Of a DNA stretch of 64,000 bases, positions 12,740 to 24,540 are shown piece by piece. The position numbers and the translations under genes were made by a program. The DNA comes from Pseudisothecium myosuroides (taxonomy: Eukaryota; Streptophyta; Bryopsida; Hypnales; Lembophyllaceae): positions 31,552,987 to 31,616,986 of the forward strand of contig OX637290.1 in the NCBI GenBank assembly GCA_951799445.1, read 5' to 3'. Below the pieces are notes generated by a model that did no database searches, was not told the origin of the DNA, and was given only the letters and a program-made list of their open reading frames with translations. Position 1 is the stretch's first letter. Each line of letters opens with the position of its first letter.

Positions 12740-13660
12740 TGTGGTATTCCCTTGCTTGAATTTTTGGAGCTGCTGCAGTGCCATTACTAACTTAACTCCT
12801 CCGTCTCCAGGCCCATGAGTGTGAATTGCACAATATCTTTCAGCTGTTTTTATTTGCATGCCCAAATGACATTGACAGAGATCTGTAAGGCAAAAAAGGC
12901 CTTGGCGAAAGGGATGCGCGAAAGGCTTGGAGCTGGTGGGAATCAAGTGAGCAAGCAAAGGTGTTCATGATGTTGGTTGTGCCAGTACCATTACGAATGC
13001 GAATCCCATGGAGGAGACGAGATGAACGGGTTCACACTGACATGGAAGCACGAAGAGAAAGTGGTGCAGCCAACTTCCAGGGAAACGGAACCTCCCCAAA
13101 TGCAAGAGTCGTTCTTCAGAAGCTGCAGAAAGAATCTATTGTTTGGAGGAAGAGCCCTTTTTTTCTTCTTCTTGAAACACATGGACAATTTCATTAGGGG
13201 ACATTGGAGGCCTCCAGAGGGCTGTTTCAGGGTTGCTTCTCTAGCATGTTCCCCCATTCTAAACCAGCAAATAACGTTGTCAGAATTTTTTTCCAAAAGT
13301 GAAAAAAAATATTAAAATCAAAATATTTTCTTTTCCAAAAAATTTGAGGTGGCACTCTCTCGACCACATCAGACTGCGCATGTGGCAGAGTTCCCAACAC
13401 TGGAAACGTGCTAGGAACTCGTAGTCTTCTAATGGACTCAAATGTCTTCTAATGCCATAGGTAAGGGAAATAGTACACAGAACCAAGGGACAAGTCGTCA
13501 GCAAAAGTCATTTGTATTAGAACTGAAAGAAGAGCCCATTTTGGATACAACAGTTGGGGGAAGTTAACCCAATCTCACGAAGTGGGACCACTAGGCTGAA
13601 AACGCAAGAATTAGGGGGAAATGTATTAAAAAATACTGTATTTTGTGCCATGTTACTTAG
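12740..13660. other. Low-copy intergenic DNA, no gene recognised
   Basis: Base composition is more mixed than the surroundings and several short frames overlap on both strands at 12961-13315, but none has a recognisable domain, splice structure or partner copy in the window. Confidence 0.35.
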
Positions 13661-13679
13661 TCCTATGTTCCTCACCCCC

Positions 13680-14520
13680 ATCTAATTGGGGGCCTTTGAT
13701 TGCAAATATGAACTTAGAATTTGCAAAAGAAATCATGTGTGAAAAATAAAAAATTCTTGTGTTTTTCCCAGGGGTAAAATTTATGCATTTTTACCCTGCT
13801 GGTTTCATTTCATGGGACGGATTTAACGTCTTGCGAAGCAAACTGTTGGCAAATTTGTGATGTTAGTATAGTCTGATCCAAGAGATTTATGAACTTTTCT
13901 TCCCAAGCAAATTTAACTAGCAAAAAGTTCTTGAATTTTAGAAATCTTCTAGCATACTCAAAAATGGATAGATTTCCAAATTATAAATTGTGTTGGAACC
14001 ATAGTGTAGAGAGTACTTGAATGTCATACAACAACTTCTAGTGAAGTGGAGGCAAGCTCATGGTATGAAGAAGTTAGTTTGGCTTCTAATTTTCCATTGA
14101 TAACCTTTTGAAGATAGTCAAAGATTTGTTGCAACACTAGAGCAAAACAATGAACAAGCAAAAAATGATGCAAACAATTCAAGTCGTACGAGATCAAGTA
14201 TCTTTATAGCAATTGCACATTATTGCTCGTATCTAAGATGCCCAATAGAATGCAAGCTATAATTTGAACAAAGATTGGCAATGCTAAATGGTAGATAGTC
14301 TATAGAAAATATTCAAATTTTTGTATGATTTTGAATTTAACATGTATCTATTTGTTATGATGATCAAGTATTCTTCACTATAATTCCAACAGAATTTGTA
14401 ATTTGGACATCTATTCATTTTTTAGTATGCTAGAGCTTCCTGAAGTTCATGAACTTTTACTAGCTAAATCTGCCTAGGAAGAAAAATTTGTAAGATTTTT
14501 AAACACAACTCTACAATGCA
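13680..14520. repeat. Inverted-repeat element with arms of about 140 bp
   Basis: The stretch 13880-14010 (with 'gaacttttcttcccaagc', 'actagcaaaaagttcttg') recurs inverted at about 14350-14490 ('aagttcatgaacttttac', 'cctaggaagaaaaattt'). A block at 13690-13780 ('tgcaaatatgaact') also recurs at 55180-55260. Diverged fold-back transposon is the likeliest reading. Confidence 0.5.
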
Positions 14521-14554
14521 TGTGCTAGCTTACATGAGGTAGGAAACTCCAAAT

Positions 14555-15404
14555 GCTCCAAAAACTGCCATTTTTGGACACATGTAACCGTAGGATCTTG
14601 TAGTACTCTGCTTTGAGAATATGTGGAAAAATTTTCAGAAATTTTCATTGTGTAGATTGGAAGATATTAGCTTCGAAGTGGCAAAAGTCCTTTTTCTGGC
14701 CCTGCAAAAATCCGGGCAGCTGCACTTCACAAGGTCAGATTATTATGAAAAATTCCAAAATGGTTGTGCTTCTTTGGATTCATTCTTCAGGGCAAGTTGG
14801 CTACATGCTTGAAAATTTTCAGATTATTTGGAATTGTACAACATATAGGAAAAAATTAGTAAGTAGAAAGAAGTAGAGAATGGTTCAAAACACTAAATTG
14901 TTAAGAAGTTAATTATGGAATTAAAAAATGCCAATCCCAATGGTTGCAATGTTGTAATAAACAATCTACACCCTACAATTTTATTTTTTTGAAAAATATC
15001 AAAAATTGAGTGAAATAAACGGCTTCAAAGTTTATTTTAGAGTAGACAATCCATAACTGCCCGCAAATTGAAAACCCTCATAACGTTTGACTCATTGATC
15101 AGAATGGAATGATTCAAAACTTTCCACGTATATATAAATCTAATAAACCAATTTCAAATTTTTATTTTTGAAAAAAGTGATATTTTCATATCTTCCCAGA
15201 CTGCCCAAGTTGAGAAACAAACAACATATTAGGCCATAACTTTTGACTCGTATTTCCAAATGTCATGAAATTTGGTGCATATGAAAGACATTCCTCGTCC
15301 CCACCTTCTCTAAATATTTCAGCCCAAAATATGCAAATCTCTAGTCACACGTACCTGTCCAAAATTTCTATGTTGCCAAAAAAGGCATGTTGGTCCTTTA
15401 GGGG
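14555..15404 (+). mobile_element. TTAA-flanked MITE, family A copy 3, left end missing
   Basis: Right end GGTCCTTTAGGGG followed by TTAA at 15405-15408. The left side starts at the 'aaaactgccatttttgga' block without the CCCCTAAAGG terminus, so it is 5'-truncated. Interior matches the copies at 34.8 and, reversed, 17.1 and 59.0 kb. Confidence 0.75.
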
Positions 15405-15467
15405 TTAAATTTATTTTTTTAAATTTAAAAAAATGTTCAAAAAATCTATTTGAAATTTAAAATAAAT

Positions 15468-16050
15468 AAAAAATGTGCTTGAGGTGTGCTTGAAGTCTAT
15501 GTCAAGCACACCTCAAGCACATTTTTTTATTTTTTTTATTTTGCTTTGCTTTGTTGTTTTTTAAATTCAAATGCAATGAGAATAGTGAAAGAGTGCTTGA
15601 GGTATGCTCAAGGTAGACCTCAAGCACACCTCAACCTCTATTTGATTTTTTTAAAACTTTAATTAGAATTTTTTAACACTATTTATTTTTGGAAATTTTG
15701 GTCAAATGAAATGAGAAAAAAAAGAATGTACTAAAAGTGTGCTGGGGTCTATGTCAAGCACACCTTAAGCACACTTTGATTTTTTTGAAGATTTTGACTA
15801 GAGCTTTTTAACACGATTTTTATTTGGAGTTTTGATTAAGAGGAAGTGAGAAAAGTTAAAGTGCGCTTGAAGTGTGTTTGAGGTTTATATCAAGTACACT
15901 TCAAGCATACTTTTAGTTGTTTTTTATTTTTAGTAGAATTTTTGAACACAGTTGTTTTTGGGAGTTTTGATTCAAATGGAATGAGAAAAGTGAAAGTGTT
16001 ATTGAGGTTTGCTTGAGGTAGACCTCAAGCACACCTCAAACACATTTAAA
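15468..16050. repeat. Tandem array of hairpin-forming units
   Basis: Five imperfect units spaced roughly 125-140 bp, each with a back-to-back gtgcttgaggtgtgcttga / tcaagcacacctcaagcac pair. The first hairpin is perfect: 26-bp arms 15468-15493 and 15502-15527 with an 8-base loop. Later units near 15592, 15737, 15861 and 15996 are diverged. No coding sequence. Confidence 0.8.
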
Positions 16051-17104
16051 ATAAAATTCTAAATAGAATTTTTCATCCTGTTTTTAAAAAAAACTGTAAT
16101 TCTTCCCAAATTATTCCAATAAGTTGACGACCTACACTTGGCGGCTACCAACTTGTAGTTAAGAGTGTGTTTGACTTTTGCCCGTGTTGTCTAGTTGGGG
16201 ATGATTGGGGTGTCTCCTCGGCAAGATGGAGCCCGGAAGGAGCAGGATTCGGGCTACCTTATTCCCTGAGCCATGTTTGCGGGAAATGGGTGGAGATGCT
16301 CATAGCCACACCAAATATATTCTGCATAATGAGCTTCTTAGGTTGATGTTTTTGAAGGGATAACTGAGTCACTCCATGTGTTCAAAAATACCACCTAAAG
16401 CTTATTTTTCCAAACTAAGCTTATTGGGATTTTTTATAGATCAAACAAATTTTTACAAGTTTTTAGGAAGATATATTTATAGTATATTTATGTGCAAGTG
16501 CAATAAAGGATATTGAATATGCAATTGCACTTGCACATATATCTATATCTTTAATGTACATATCTCCAAATATATATGCATGTATGTGCATACACACATA
16601 TATTTATATACATGTGTATAATATTGTATTTGTATAAATGAATTGTATACTATATTCATATACCCATTGTGGACCCCAAATATATATATAGATTTAGTAT
16701 TTTAAGCAGTATTTTCTTGTTCATCTACCCCTGAATTTTTAGAGAAAATGGGTGGAGGGTGTTTTGAGGAGATAGTGAACATATAAAAAAAAGTTGATGA
16801 GGTGAATAGTGTGGAGGAGTGCAATATTTTCACTATTTAATATAAAGCATTTTTATATTTCATGCAAATTATTATATCTTATGGTAGTATTGTTAGTGCA
16901 TGTACAAGTTTTTAATTCAAGAACATTGACTTATAACATTACATAATAGTATATGGGGCTTCCATTAGCACTATTGAAGACCCCAAGAATATTGACTCAT
17001 TTGATGTAAGGAATCACCATTTATAAGTTACAAAAATTCGGTCACCTCATTCTTTGAAAGAACACTTATCTCCTTCCTATGATAATTCTTGGGCTTGCAT
17101 CAAG
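16051..17104. other. AT-rich spacer, nothing recognised
   Basis: Contains ATATAT-rich runs around 16480-16700 and no coding, RNA or element-end signal that I could support. Confidence 0.4.
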
Positions 17105-17108
17105 TTAA

Positions 17109-18867
17109 CTCCTAAAGGACCAGCCTGCTATTTTTAGCAACTTAGCAATTTTAGGTAGGTACTTGTGATTGAAAATTTGCATATTTTAGGCCCAAACTTT
17201 AATAGAAGTTGTGGACAAGGAACATCTTTCATGTGCCCTAAATTTCATGACATTTGAAAATATGAGTCAAAAGTTATGGTTTACTATGTTCCTTTTTTTT
17301 TCATCCGAGCAATCCGAGCAGATAAAAAATTACTTTTTTCAAAAAAAAATTGAAATTGGTATTCTGGATTTATATGTACGTGGAAAGCTTTGAACCATTC
17401 CATTTTGATCAATGAGTAAATAGTTACAAAGAATTTTAGTTTGCGGGCAGCTATGGATTTTCTACTCTAAAATAAACTTTGAAGTTGTTTGTTTAAGTCA
17501 CTTTTCAATATTTTTGAAAAAATAAAATCATAGGATGTAGATTTTTTATTACAACATTATAACCATTGGAATTGACATTTTTTTAATTCCATAATTAACT
17601 TCTTAACAATTTAGTGTTTTGAATCATTTTCTACTTCTTTCTACTTACTATTTTTTTCCTATATGTTGTACAATTTCAAATGATCTGAAATTTTTCAAAT
17701 ATGTAGCCAACTTGTTTAGAAAAAATAGTTTGAAGAAGCATCACCATTATGGACATTTTTTCATACAAATGTGACCTTGTGAAGTGCAGTTGCCGTGTTT
17801 TTTGCAAGATGACCATATTCGTTATATTGAGACTTTTTGCAAATTTTGAAACAGAATGCTAGTTATTGTAAATTCATTTTGAAAAATATTAATTGAAACC
17901 AAAAATAAATAATTCTCGAGTAGTGATTCTAAAATAAAATTCTAAAAGTTGATATTGTTACCTGTTTATAAAAAAATACTAATAAAGAGATAAAGCGGTT
18001 TATCTTTGAGTCAAAGGTAAAAATGAAACTGTGAAGAGTCTCAATATAACAAATATGGCCTTCAAGGCCAAAAAAAGTTTTTTTGTTATTTCAAATGATA
18101 ATATCTTGCAATCCACACGGTGGAAAATTCTGAATTTTTTTCTACTCCCTCTGTCTCGAAATAAATCCAGGGTTTCCTAGAAATGGCTAGATTAATGCAT
18201 GAATTGTTCCTATTTTCAAGGGATTGCGGAGACATTGTAGCTTCTACTAAACCCCACTAGATGTGAAAAAATGGAAGTTAAAAGTGAAGCAGCGCATGTT
18301 GAAAACAAGCGGTGAAAGTGAATTTTTTTTGTCCTTTTTGAAATTGCTCTAGTGGTATTAATTTTGATCATTCTTCGCGCAATGTTGGTGCAATGACGTT
18401 CATTGATGTTTATTGTATTCAATTCTAACAATATTTTGTGATTCAACTCCAAGAAATTCTCAACAAGAGATTTATTAGTAGCTGTTTTTGTACAGTTTTG
18501 GGTTGAATTTTTTGCCATTGATTGGTTAGAAGTTGCGTTTTGATTCCCTTTGCAACAATTGAATTGCTATAAAGTCTTTGGAGTGTGACATCTACAGATT
18601 CTTTTGCTTCAGGGTGTTTGAACTAGCTTCAGTTGTTGTCCATCAAGTTGTGGAGAGCCAATTCCGAATTTAATTTGAGACAAGTATATTTGGAAAACCC
18701 TGGATTTATTTCAAGACAGAGGGAGTACATCTTTTCAAACCAGCACACTAGAAGATCTTACGGTTACATGTCTCCAAAAATGTGTTTTTTTCAAAATTTG
18801 GTTCTTGTGCTCAAAATGGCAATTTTCGAGTGTTTTAGGGAAAAACATAGTCAAGGATCTTAAGGGG
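17109..18867 (-). mobile_element. TTAA-flanked MITE, family A copy 4, carrying a nested Stowaway-like element
   Basis: Flanked by TTAA at 17105-17108 and 18868-18871; ends CTCCTAAAGGACC and CTTAAGGGG. Length 1759 bp, of which 581 bp (18145-18725) is a later insertion. Interior is the reverse complement of copy 3. Confidence 0.82.
18145..18725. mobile_element. Stowaway/mariner-like MITE inside family A copy 4
   Basis: 581 bp flanked by TA. Inverted ends CTCCCTCTGTCTCGAAAT and, on the other strand, CTCCCTCTGTCTTGAAAT continuing through 'aaatccagggttt'. CTCCCTC with TA duplication is typical of plant Stowaway/Tc1-mariner elements. No transposase frame. Confidence 0.87.
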
Positions 18868-18871
18868 TTAA

Positions 18872-19280
18872 ATGAGACCCTTCTACAATTAGTGAATAAT
18901 GTAAATGCTATGAATTTCATCATGATAATTTATACATTTTTTCAATTTATATTCTATATGACATAATATGAAGAAAGAAAGGAAAACAAATTGTATATGT
19001 AATATGTGCACTATACTAATTTTTTTAGTGCATACATGTGGCACTTACTTATCAAATTATATATATATTTGGATTACTTTAGGCTAAAATATTATTATAT
19101 AGTACTAATTCCACAAAATAAAACTTTGTAATGACACTAATCTTTGAAATGACATTTGTTATATAGCAACTACCTTTTGCAATATATATATATATATTGC
19201 TATAGATATATTTTTTTTAATAATTCAAATTTTTTCTTAATTTCATAGAATCAAATTGAAAATAGAGAGGTTAAACCAAA
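18872..19280. other. AT-rich spacer
   Basis: No gene seen. A near-perfect ATAT palindrome lies at about 19178-19199. The last 60-100 bases before 19281 may belong to the plastid-derived insertion, since a purine-rich GAGAGG stands 10 bases before its ATG. Confidence 0.4.
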
Positions 19281-19379
19281 ATGAATTTAGAGGTTATTGC
19301 ACAGCTTACTGCTTTGGCTTTAATAGTTGGTTCAGGTCCTTCAGTACTTGCTTTATTAGCGGCCCGAAAAGGCAATCTA
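19281..19379 (+). pseudogene. psb30: Nuclear copy of plastid psb30 (ycf12)
   Basis: Thirty-three codons from ATG 19281 translate to [10 protein letters not shown]...LLAARKGNL, recognisable as Psb30/Ycf12, a one-helix photosystem II subunit normally encoded in the plastid genome and usually 33 residues. The normal stop is replaced by TGC, so the frame would run on to TGA at 19434-19436. It is embedded among nuclear MITEs, so I read it as a plastid-to-nucleus insertion without a transit peptide, not functional. psb30 is kept in bryophytes, lycophytes, ferns and gymnosperms and absent from flowering-plant plastomes. Confidence 0.85.
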
Positions 19380-19429
19380 TGCCTAGTTATTATTATTACA
19401 CTAGTCAAATTTTTGTATTTTGTTATTAA

Positions 19430-19690
19430 TAAGTGAAAGGAGTTTCTAACGCACCAAAAAATGTGACATTTTGATACCATATGTAAAAGTTATGATTCAT
19501 GAAGGGTCAATTTTTTTTGGTAGATGTTGTAAAATCATTTATACCAATATTAGATACATATTGATTTTGGAGATGTACATAGAGTAACGATGGCAATTTT
19601 AGGCATGATGCGGTTTGAGGTGTACGTACCTTAGTTTGGTACTTTGCATGATGCAAGTTCCAAGACTCCTTAATTTTGCCAATTGATGAA
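19430..19690. repeat. Family C repeat fragment
   Basis: Matches 31360-31510 and 33070-33240 in order: 'gtgaaaggagtttctaac', 'gacattttgatacc', 'gattttggagatgtac', then 'ttttaggcatgatgcgg' and a TACCTTAG-like end. It is a copy without the family B insertion found at 31509. Confidence 0.65.
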
Positions 19691-20142
19691 GTGGAATTTC
19701 AAAATAAATTTCAGAATTCCAGATTTCTTCAATATTAAACAGGTAGACAAATCCACTACAATTTACTACAATTGTAAAGGCTCATTTCCACTTAGAGTTT
19801 GCTAACACCAAGTTTTAAGAAATAAAACTCTTGTGTGTCATTTTAAAGTGCAATTTGTACAACATTGACTTTATTGAGTCTTTCTTCGTGTGTCGAAGAT
19901 CTGAGGCAAATACACCAGAGATAGAAACAGAAACTACGATTCAATATGAATATAGCAAAGCATCTGAAGCATAACTACACACTCATGCGATCTTGTGAAA
20001 AGATAGGAGCATTCGGTGGAACCGGTGAACCATACATTTTTCTAGATAGAGATGCGTGGGACAATTAGATTTGGTAATATTGTAAGCGTTCATAGATTTC
20101 TATTGTTAACACTTACTAGAAACAAATAATGTTGTTACCTAT
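19691..20142. other. Spacer, nothing recognised
   Basis: No similarity to the other repeats of the window and no coding or RNA signal noticed. Confidence 0.35.
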
Positions 20143-20146
20143 TTAC

Positions 20147-21062
20147 CCCCTAAAGGACCAAAGTCCCCTTAGTGGACACTTGGGATTTTGGGCAGGCTAT
20201 GTGACTTGAAATTTTGACCTGATTTTTTGAAAAAAAAATTGATGATAGGAAATCACATTAGCTTTCTAAAAATATAATTTTTTTTTCAATCAGTAGCTGG
20301 GAGCAAAAATTATGCCACCCAAAGTCAAAAAACTAGTTCGCTGGGCAAAAAAAAAAACTTAAAAAACTTAGATTAAAACTTTTTTTCTCTCAAAGATCAT
20401 GTTTTTGTCTACATTTGAAGCTTTGATTCATTCTGTTTGGACTTAGATTGAGAAAGTTATGGACAATCTTGTTTTTCAGGCAATCTAAGCATCTTTTTCA
20501 AAAACAACTTATAGAATTCATTTTTGAATGCAATTTTCAAATTTTTTTAATTTTTTTTTGACAAGGTTAAGTTTGTTTGCAAGAACAATCCCACTGTTGG
20601 AATTATGATGTTTTAATGCCACCTAAGAGCTATTAATGATTTAGTATTCTATTCAATTTTGGACCTACTTCTACTTATCAATTTTTTTATATGTGAAAAT
20701 CAAGTTTTGACATTCTGAATTTTTTTTCCCTAACTCTCAATTCAAATGTTCAACATAAATTTTTTTAACTTTATGGTGAGTATTGCAAAAAAAACCCACA
20801 AATGGCTGTCAAAAGTCATCTGAAATTACAATCCACAGTTCAGAAAAACTTCTTTTTCCAACTTCAAATGCCAATACTGTATCTTCCAATCCATACAGTC
20901 AAACTTCATGAAATTTATACCATATAATCTTAAGACAAGTGAAGTATAAGATCCTACGATGAGATTCTAAAAAAAAGTTTTTTGTGGTTTAGGGAGTGAT
21001 CTCAACAAAAATGGCAGTTTTCAGTGGTTTCAGAGCCAAAAAATGCCTCGGTCCTTTAGGGA
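20147..21062 (-). mobile_element. TTAA-flanked MITE, family A copy 5
   Basis: 916 bp; left end CCCCTAAAGGACC after TTAC (20143-20146, one change from TTAA), right end GGTCCTTTAGGGA before TTAA at 21063-21066. Interior is reversed relative to copy 1 (for example 'tggacaatcttgtttttcag'). Confidence 0.82.
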
Positions 21063-21600
21063 TTAAGAGATGGCTCTTTCACAGTAGGCCACTGTGACCA
21101 CCAAATAGATAAGACCAGTCACAATTTTTTCAAATCTAGATTTTTCAAAGATTGACAACTAGTTCTTAGGAGGCAATGCTTCAAAAAGTATCCGTCATTA
21201 GTTGCCGCAACATCAATCTTATCTGAGCTCCCCATCACCACCCACATAAGATCAGTGATTTCCAACGTTTGCAGGTCTAAATTCGCTTGTTCTTACAGGT
21301 TGGTATCTCTAGGAAGCAACCCATTCTTGATAACCCCCCATTTTGGCTATGTAGATTGTTTTCTTTTCGTGAAGGAGGAGAAGAACAATGATTAATTATG
21401 GCACGGTTCTTGAGGTAGTTGTGGTGCATTTTGATTGGCTACAAAACTCTCAATATTGCAACCACCCTTTGGCCAATTTTGTTTTCAGTCCATGGTTGGA
21501 AATAGCAAGCCCTATATCACCGGTATGGGAGGAATACAATCTTCCGCTGAAAAATTCATAATAATTATGTTTTGAGAATTAAAAATCTGAAAAATTATGG
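21063..21600. repeat. Dispersed repeat, family E copy
   Basis: Shares ordered blocks with 6330-6560, 25370-25500, 43000-43140 and 44640-44940 ('tggttggaaatagcaag', 'gattggctacaa', 'attaattatggcac'). Element ends are not clear. No gene. Confidence 0.5.
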
Positions 21601-22400
21601 AAACCTTCCGAATTCTACTTCTGCAGATGGGAAAATTTCCCCACTCAAGAAAACCGCCCTGCACATGGTCAAATGGTCAGCAATGGGTTGCCTCCCGTAC
21701 CCAAATATGTGAAGCAGCTTTAACACCCAGTGGGAAGTGGGAACAGAATGTAAGGACATGTTTCCTCTTTTTTGAATTAAAAAAATTAAACTTCAATCTT
21801 CTGAACGCACTTGACCTAACTTCCAGTAAGCATGTCCAGAAATATCCTCACATGCAGGCTACAGTTCTCATTTCATTGAGACAGAGACACACGTCCTGAC
21901 AACATGATCATCCCATCCTTGGACTGCCTGAAGCTTATTCAGCTAACTTACTTGCTGATAACTCTGTCATTGTTGGCATTGAAAATTGCATGAGAAATTG
22001 ATGACACAGAGGGCAGGGCAGTGGAGTCACTGGAGTGTCGCCTCAAATGAGCTGTGCCATGACACAGGCACACCACCAGCTGTTTCCATTTATAAAAACA
22101 ACAACAGGAGGCTTTCTTGGTGCTGTCCAATGAAAAGAAAGCTGCAGTACCTTAGTTGCTGAAAAGATAGGTCTGCAATTGGTCCTTGGGTTTCATAAAA
22201 AAAGAAAAAAAAAAGAGAGATTGGTCTGCAACTCCACAAACTCAATTGGAAGTTGTGCTATCTCCTCACCTCAAAATTCTTTCATCTTGGACCATAGCAA
22301 ACCTAACTTATTAATGAATGCCCCAACTTCATGCCGGCCTGCAGGAGGATCATGACTTATGTTTACAGGAGACAGACAGAATGCTGGGGTTGTTGCAATT
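21601..22400. other. Low-copy spacer, no gene recognised
   Basis: Short frames at 21597-21899 and 21948-22130 carry no recognisable domain and lack splice support. Nothing else is seen. Confidence 0.35.
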
Positions 22401-22572
22401 AAGATCAGGTGGGTACCCTCTAAACTATCACTTTTTCCCACCGTGCAACTATTAGATTGGTGGAATTTTCATGTTTTTTCTTGTTGGCAAATGAAAGGAG
22501 GTTCCAATGCACCAAAGAAGGCGACATTTGGATTCTGTATGCAAAAGTTAGGAAGGGTCAAAGTTTTTTTAA

Positions 22573-22793
22573 CACTTTACGTACTAAGAATTCATGATTT
22601 TAAATTGCGGACTTTGATTGTGATCATATTGTAGAAAGGATAAACGGCTAATTGGAAAAAAATATTATATCATGAGCTGGAATGAAGAACATTGCATGCA
22701 TTAATTTAAATAAATAATTATTGAAATAAATAAAAATCCCCAAATAAATTCTTCAAAATTGCTTAAAAAAACGTGAGGCCCAATTCGGGCTTC
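22573..22793 (-). mobile_element. Family D TTAA-flanked MITE, copy 1
   Basis: Starts after TTAA 22569-22572 with CACTTTACGTACTAAGAATT and ends at the TTAA (22794-22797) shared with the next element. It is the reverse of 35709-35940 across its length ('gtacgcaa/actaagaattcatgat', 'aggcccaattcgggc'). The outermost bases of its right end seem lost. It lies inside a family C repeat. Confidence 0.7.
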
Positions 22794-22797
22794 TTAA

Positions 22798-23754
22798 CCC
22801 CTCATTGCCTAAGGCCTCTTTGAGTTTTAAAACATCATTGCTTTTGAAGTGCTACAATTATGGAGATCTCAACTATACAATCTTGTAGTGTACATGTTGC
22901 AGATGACGAGAATCAAATTTGGAGTCATTTGGCCACATAGATTGTAAGTTTATAACGTTTTAGTGTTGAAAAGAGATGCTGAAATTTTCCTACCAACACA
23001 TTTGGAGGTGAAATTCGATTTCTAAACCTACTCAAATGGAAAAACTATACACTGTAAAGTGATTCAAAACCACCATACAAAGACATCGGTGAAAAAAAAT
23101 ATCATTCAATTGCCTCATTACGTCTACAAAATGGCTTTGAAATGTTAAAAAAAATAGCAAAAAAAGTTGCAAAAAACACATCTAGGGTTGAACCTCTTTC
23201 TACTAAAATGCTTCTCAGTCACTCATAATTTTTTGAATTGGTATGAAATTTTAGACACACAAACTAGACTAGTATGGGCAACTTTCCCAAAAACATTTAT
23301 TGAAATTGAACACTGTATGAAGAAGAAACAAGCCACCCAAGTTCACTGGAATCCAAAAATGTCTAGATTTTGAACTTCGAAATTGCTCCCAAACATACAA
23401 AACAACTTGGATTGACATGAAAATTTTACCACAATAACTAGACTTCAAGGGGAACATGATCCAATAAATTTTATTGAAAAAGAACATTAGATGAAGGAGA
23501 TACAAGCCCCCAAAGTTGCAGCCTTCAAATGCAGTTTGGTGAACTCAAATTGAACCTGTGAACTTTGATTGGCTTCCAAGACATCATTACATCTTAGGAT
23601 TGATCTGAAAATTTTATCACAGAAACTAGAAGAGAGAGCGCAAATTTTCCAACAAGTTTTATTGAATTTGGACATCGGATGCAAAAGTTACAGCACTTTG
23701 AATTGGACTTGAAACTATGTGAGGACACTTTTGGTCCCCTTAGACAATGAGAGG
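22798..23754 (+). mobile_element. Family B TTAA-flanked MITE, copy 1
   Basis: 957 bp between TTAA 22794-22797 and TTAA 23755-23758. Left end CCCCTCATTGCCTAAGGCC, right end CCTTAGACAATGAGAGG, an inverted pair. Interior recurs at 26618-27584 (reversed) and 31509-32478. No transposase. Confidence 0.87.
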
Positions 23755-24079
23755 TTAATCATGGAAGGGTTACGAGATGTTCCTAAATTGTTTCTTCAAC
23801 ATATGTACATGTTGAACTGGGAGATGTCCAGAGCGCGATGATGACAGTTTTAGGCAGGATACTTGCCTTCGACAGCAATCCTGAAGTGGTAATAATGGTA
23901 TTCCCAGTGTCATACAATAGTGCCACGTAGGGCATCTCCATCCATCCACTGCACGCAAGTAAGTTCACTTAGGCCAATTGGCTCTGAACATGGGAGTACC
24001 AGAACTTATGTGACATGTGCTGACAGGGAGAAAATTGTCCTTGACAATCATGCTCTTCCAAAACTTTCTCCAGAGACCA

Positions 24080-24540
24080 GATAAGGTAACCGACTCATTT
24101 CCAACCACTTAAGCAATTATGCATATTTGGAGCGCAGGTTTTTGGAGTATGGATTTTTTCACATGTACAGTACATATGGGAAGGGGCTGTAAAAGCGACC
24201 CTTTACCAGCTGATTTGCATTTTGGGGGAAGCTAAACTCCTCAGAACAATTTTCAGTAAATTTATGTGGTAAGAAATATGGAATTGGCATCTAACCCAAG
24301 TTGTTTCATATTTTTTGGACATTCATGGAATTAGTTATGAATTTTTGAAGTTGAAAACACAGTGGTTTCTAAAAGCGACCCCCTCCTGAAATGTACACTC
24401 CTGATACATGTTAGAGGCAAAATCTACCAGATCGTTTTTAGAGACAGATCGCTTTTACAGCCCCCTCCCATATATAGAGTTTGAAAGGATTGCATATTTT
24501 TCCAAATTTTTATTACACAAAACGTACTCCCTTTGTCCCA
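24080..24540. repeat. Family G repeat with an empty TTAA site, carrying a family H insert
   Basis: From 'aaccgactcatttcc' this repeat matches 42350-42720. At 24109-24112 it has a single TTAA where the 42.4-kb copy holds a 222-bp element between two TTAAs. A family H unit (24181-24466) is inserted further right. Confidence 0.8.
24181..24466. mobile_element. Family H MITE
   Basis: Inverted ends gaaggggctgtaaaagcgac at the left and, on the other strand, gagggggctgtaaaagcgat at the right. ATAT stands on both outer sides and may be the target duplication. The interior block 'atattttttggac...gaattagttatgaa' recurs at 30.2 and 42.0 kb. Confidence 0.72.

Noticed and set aside
12961..13315. Overlapping frames of about 80-110 codons on both strands
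   Set aside because: No recognisable motif, no second exon, and mutually exclusive frames.
19271..19480. 69-codon minus-strand frame over the psb30 copy
   Set aside because: It is the antisense shadow of the plastid-derived psb30 frame.
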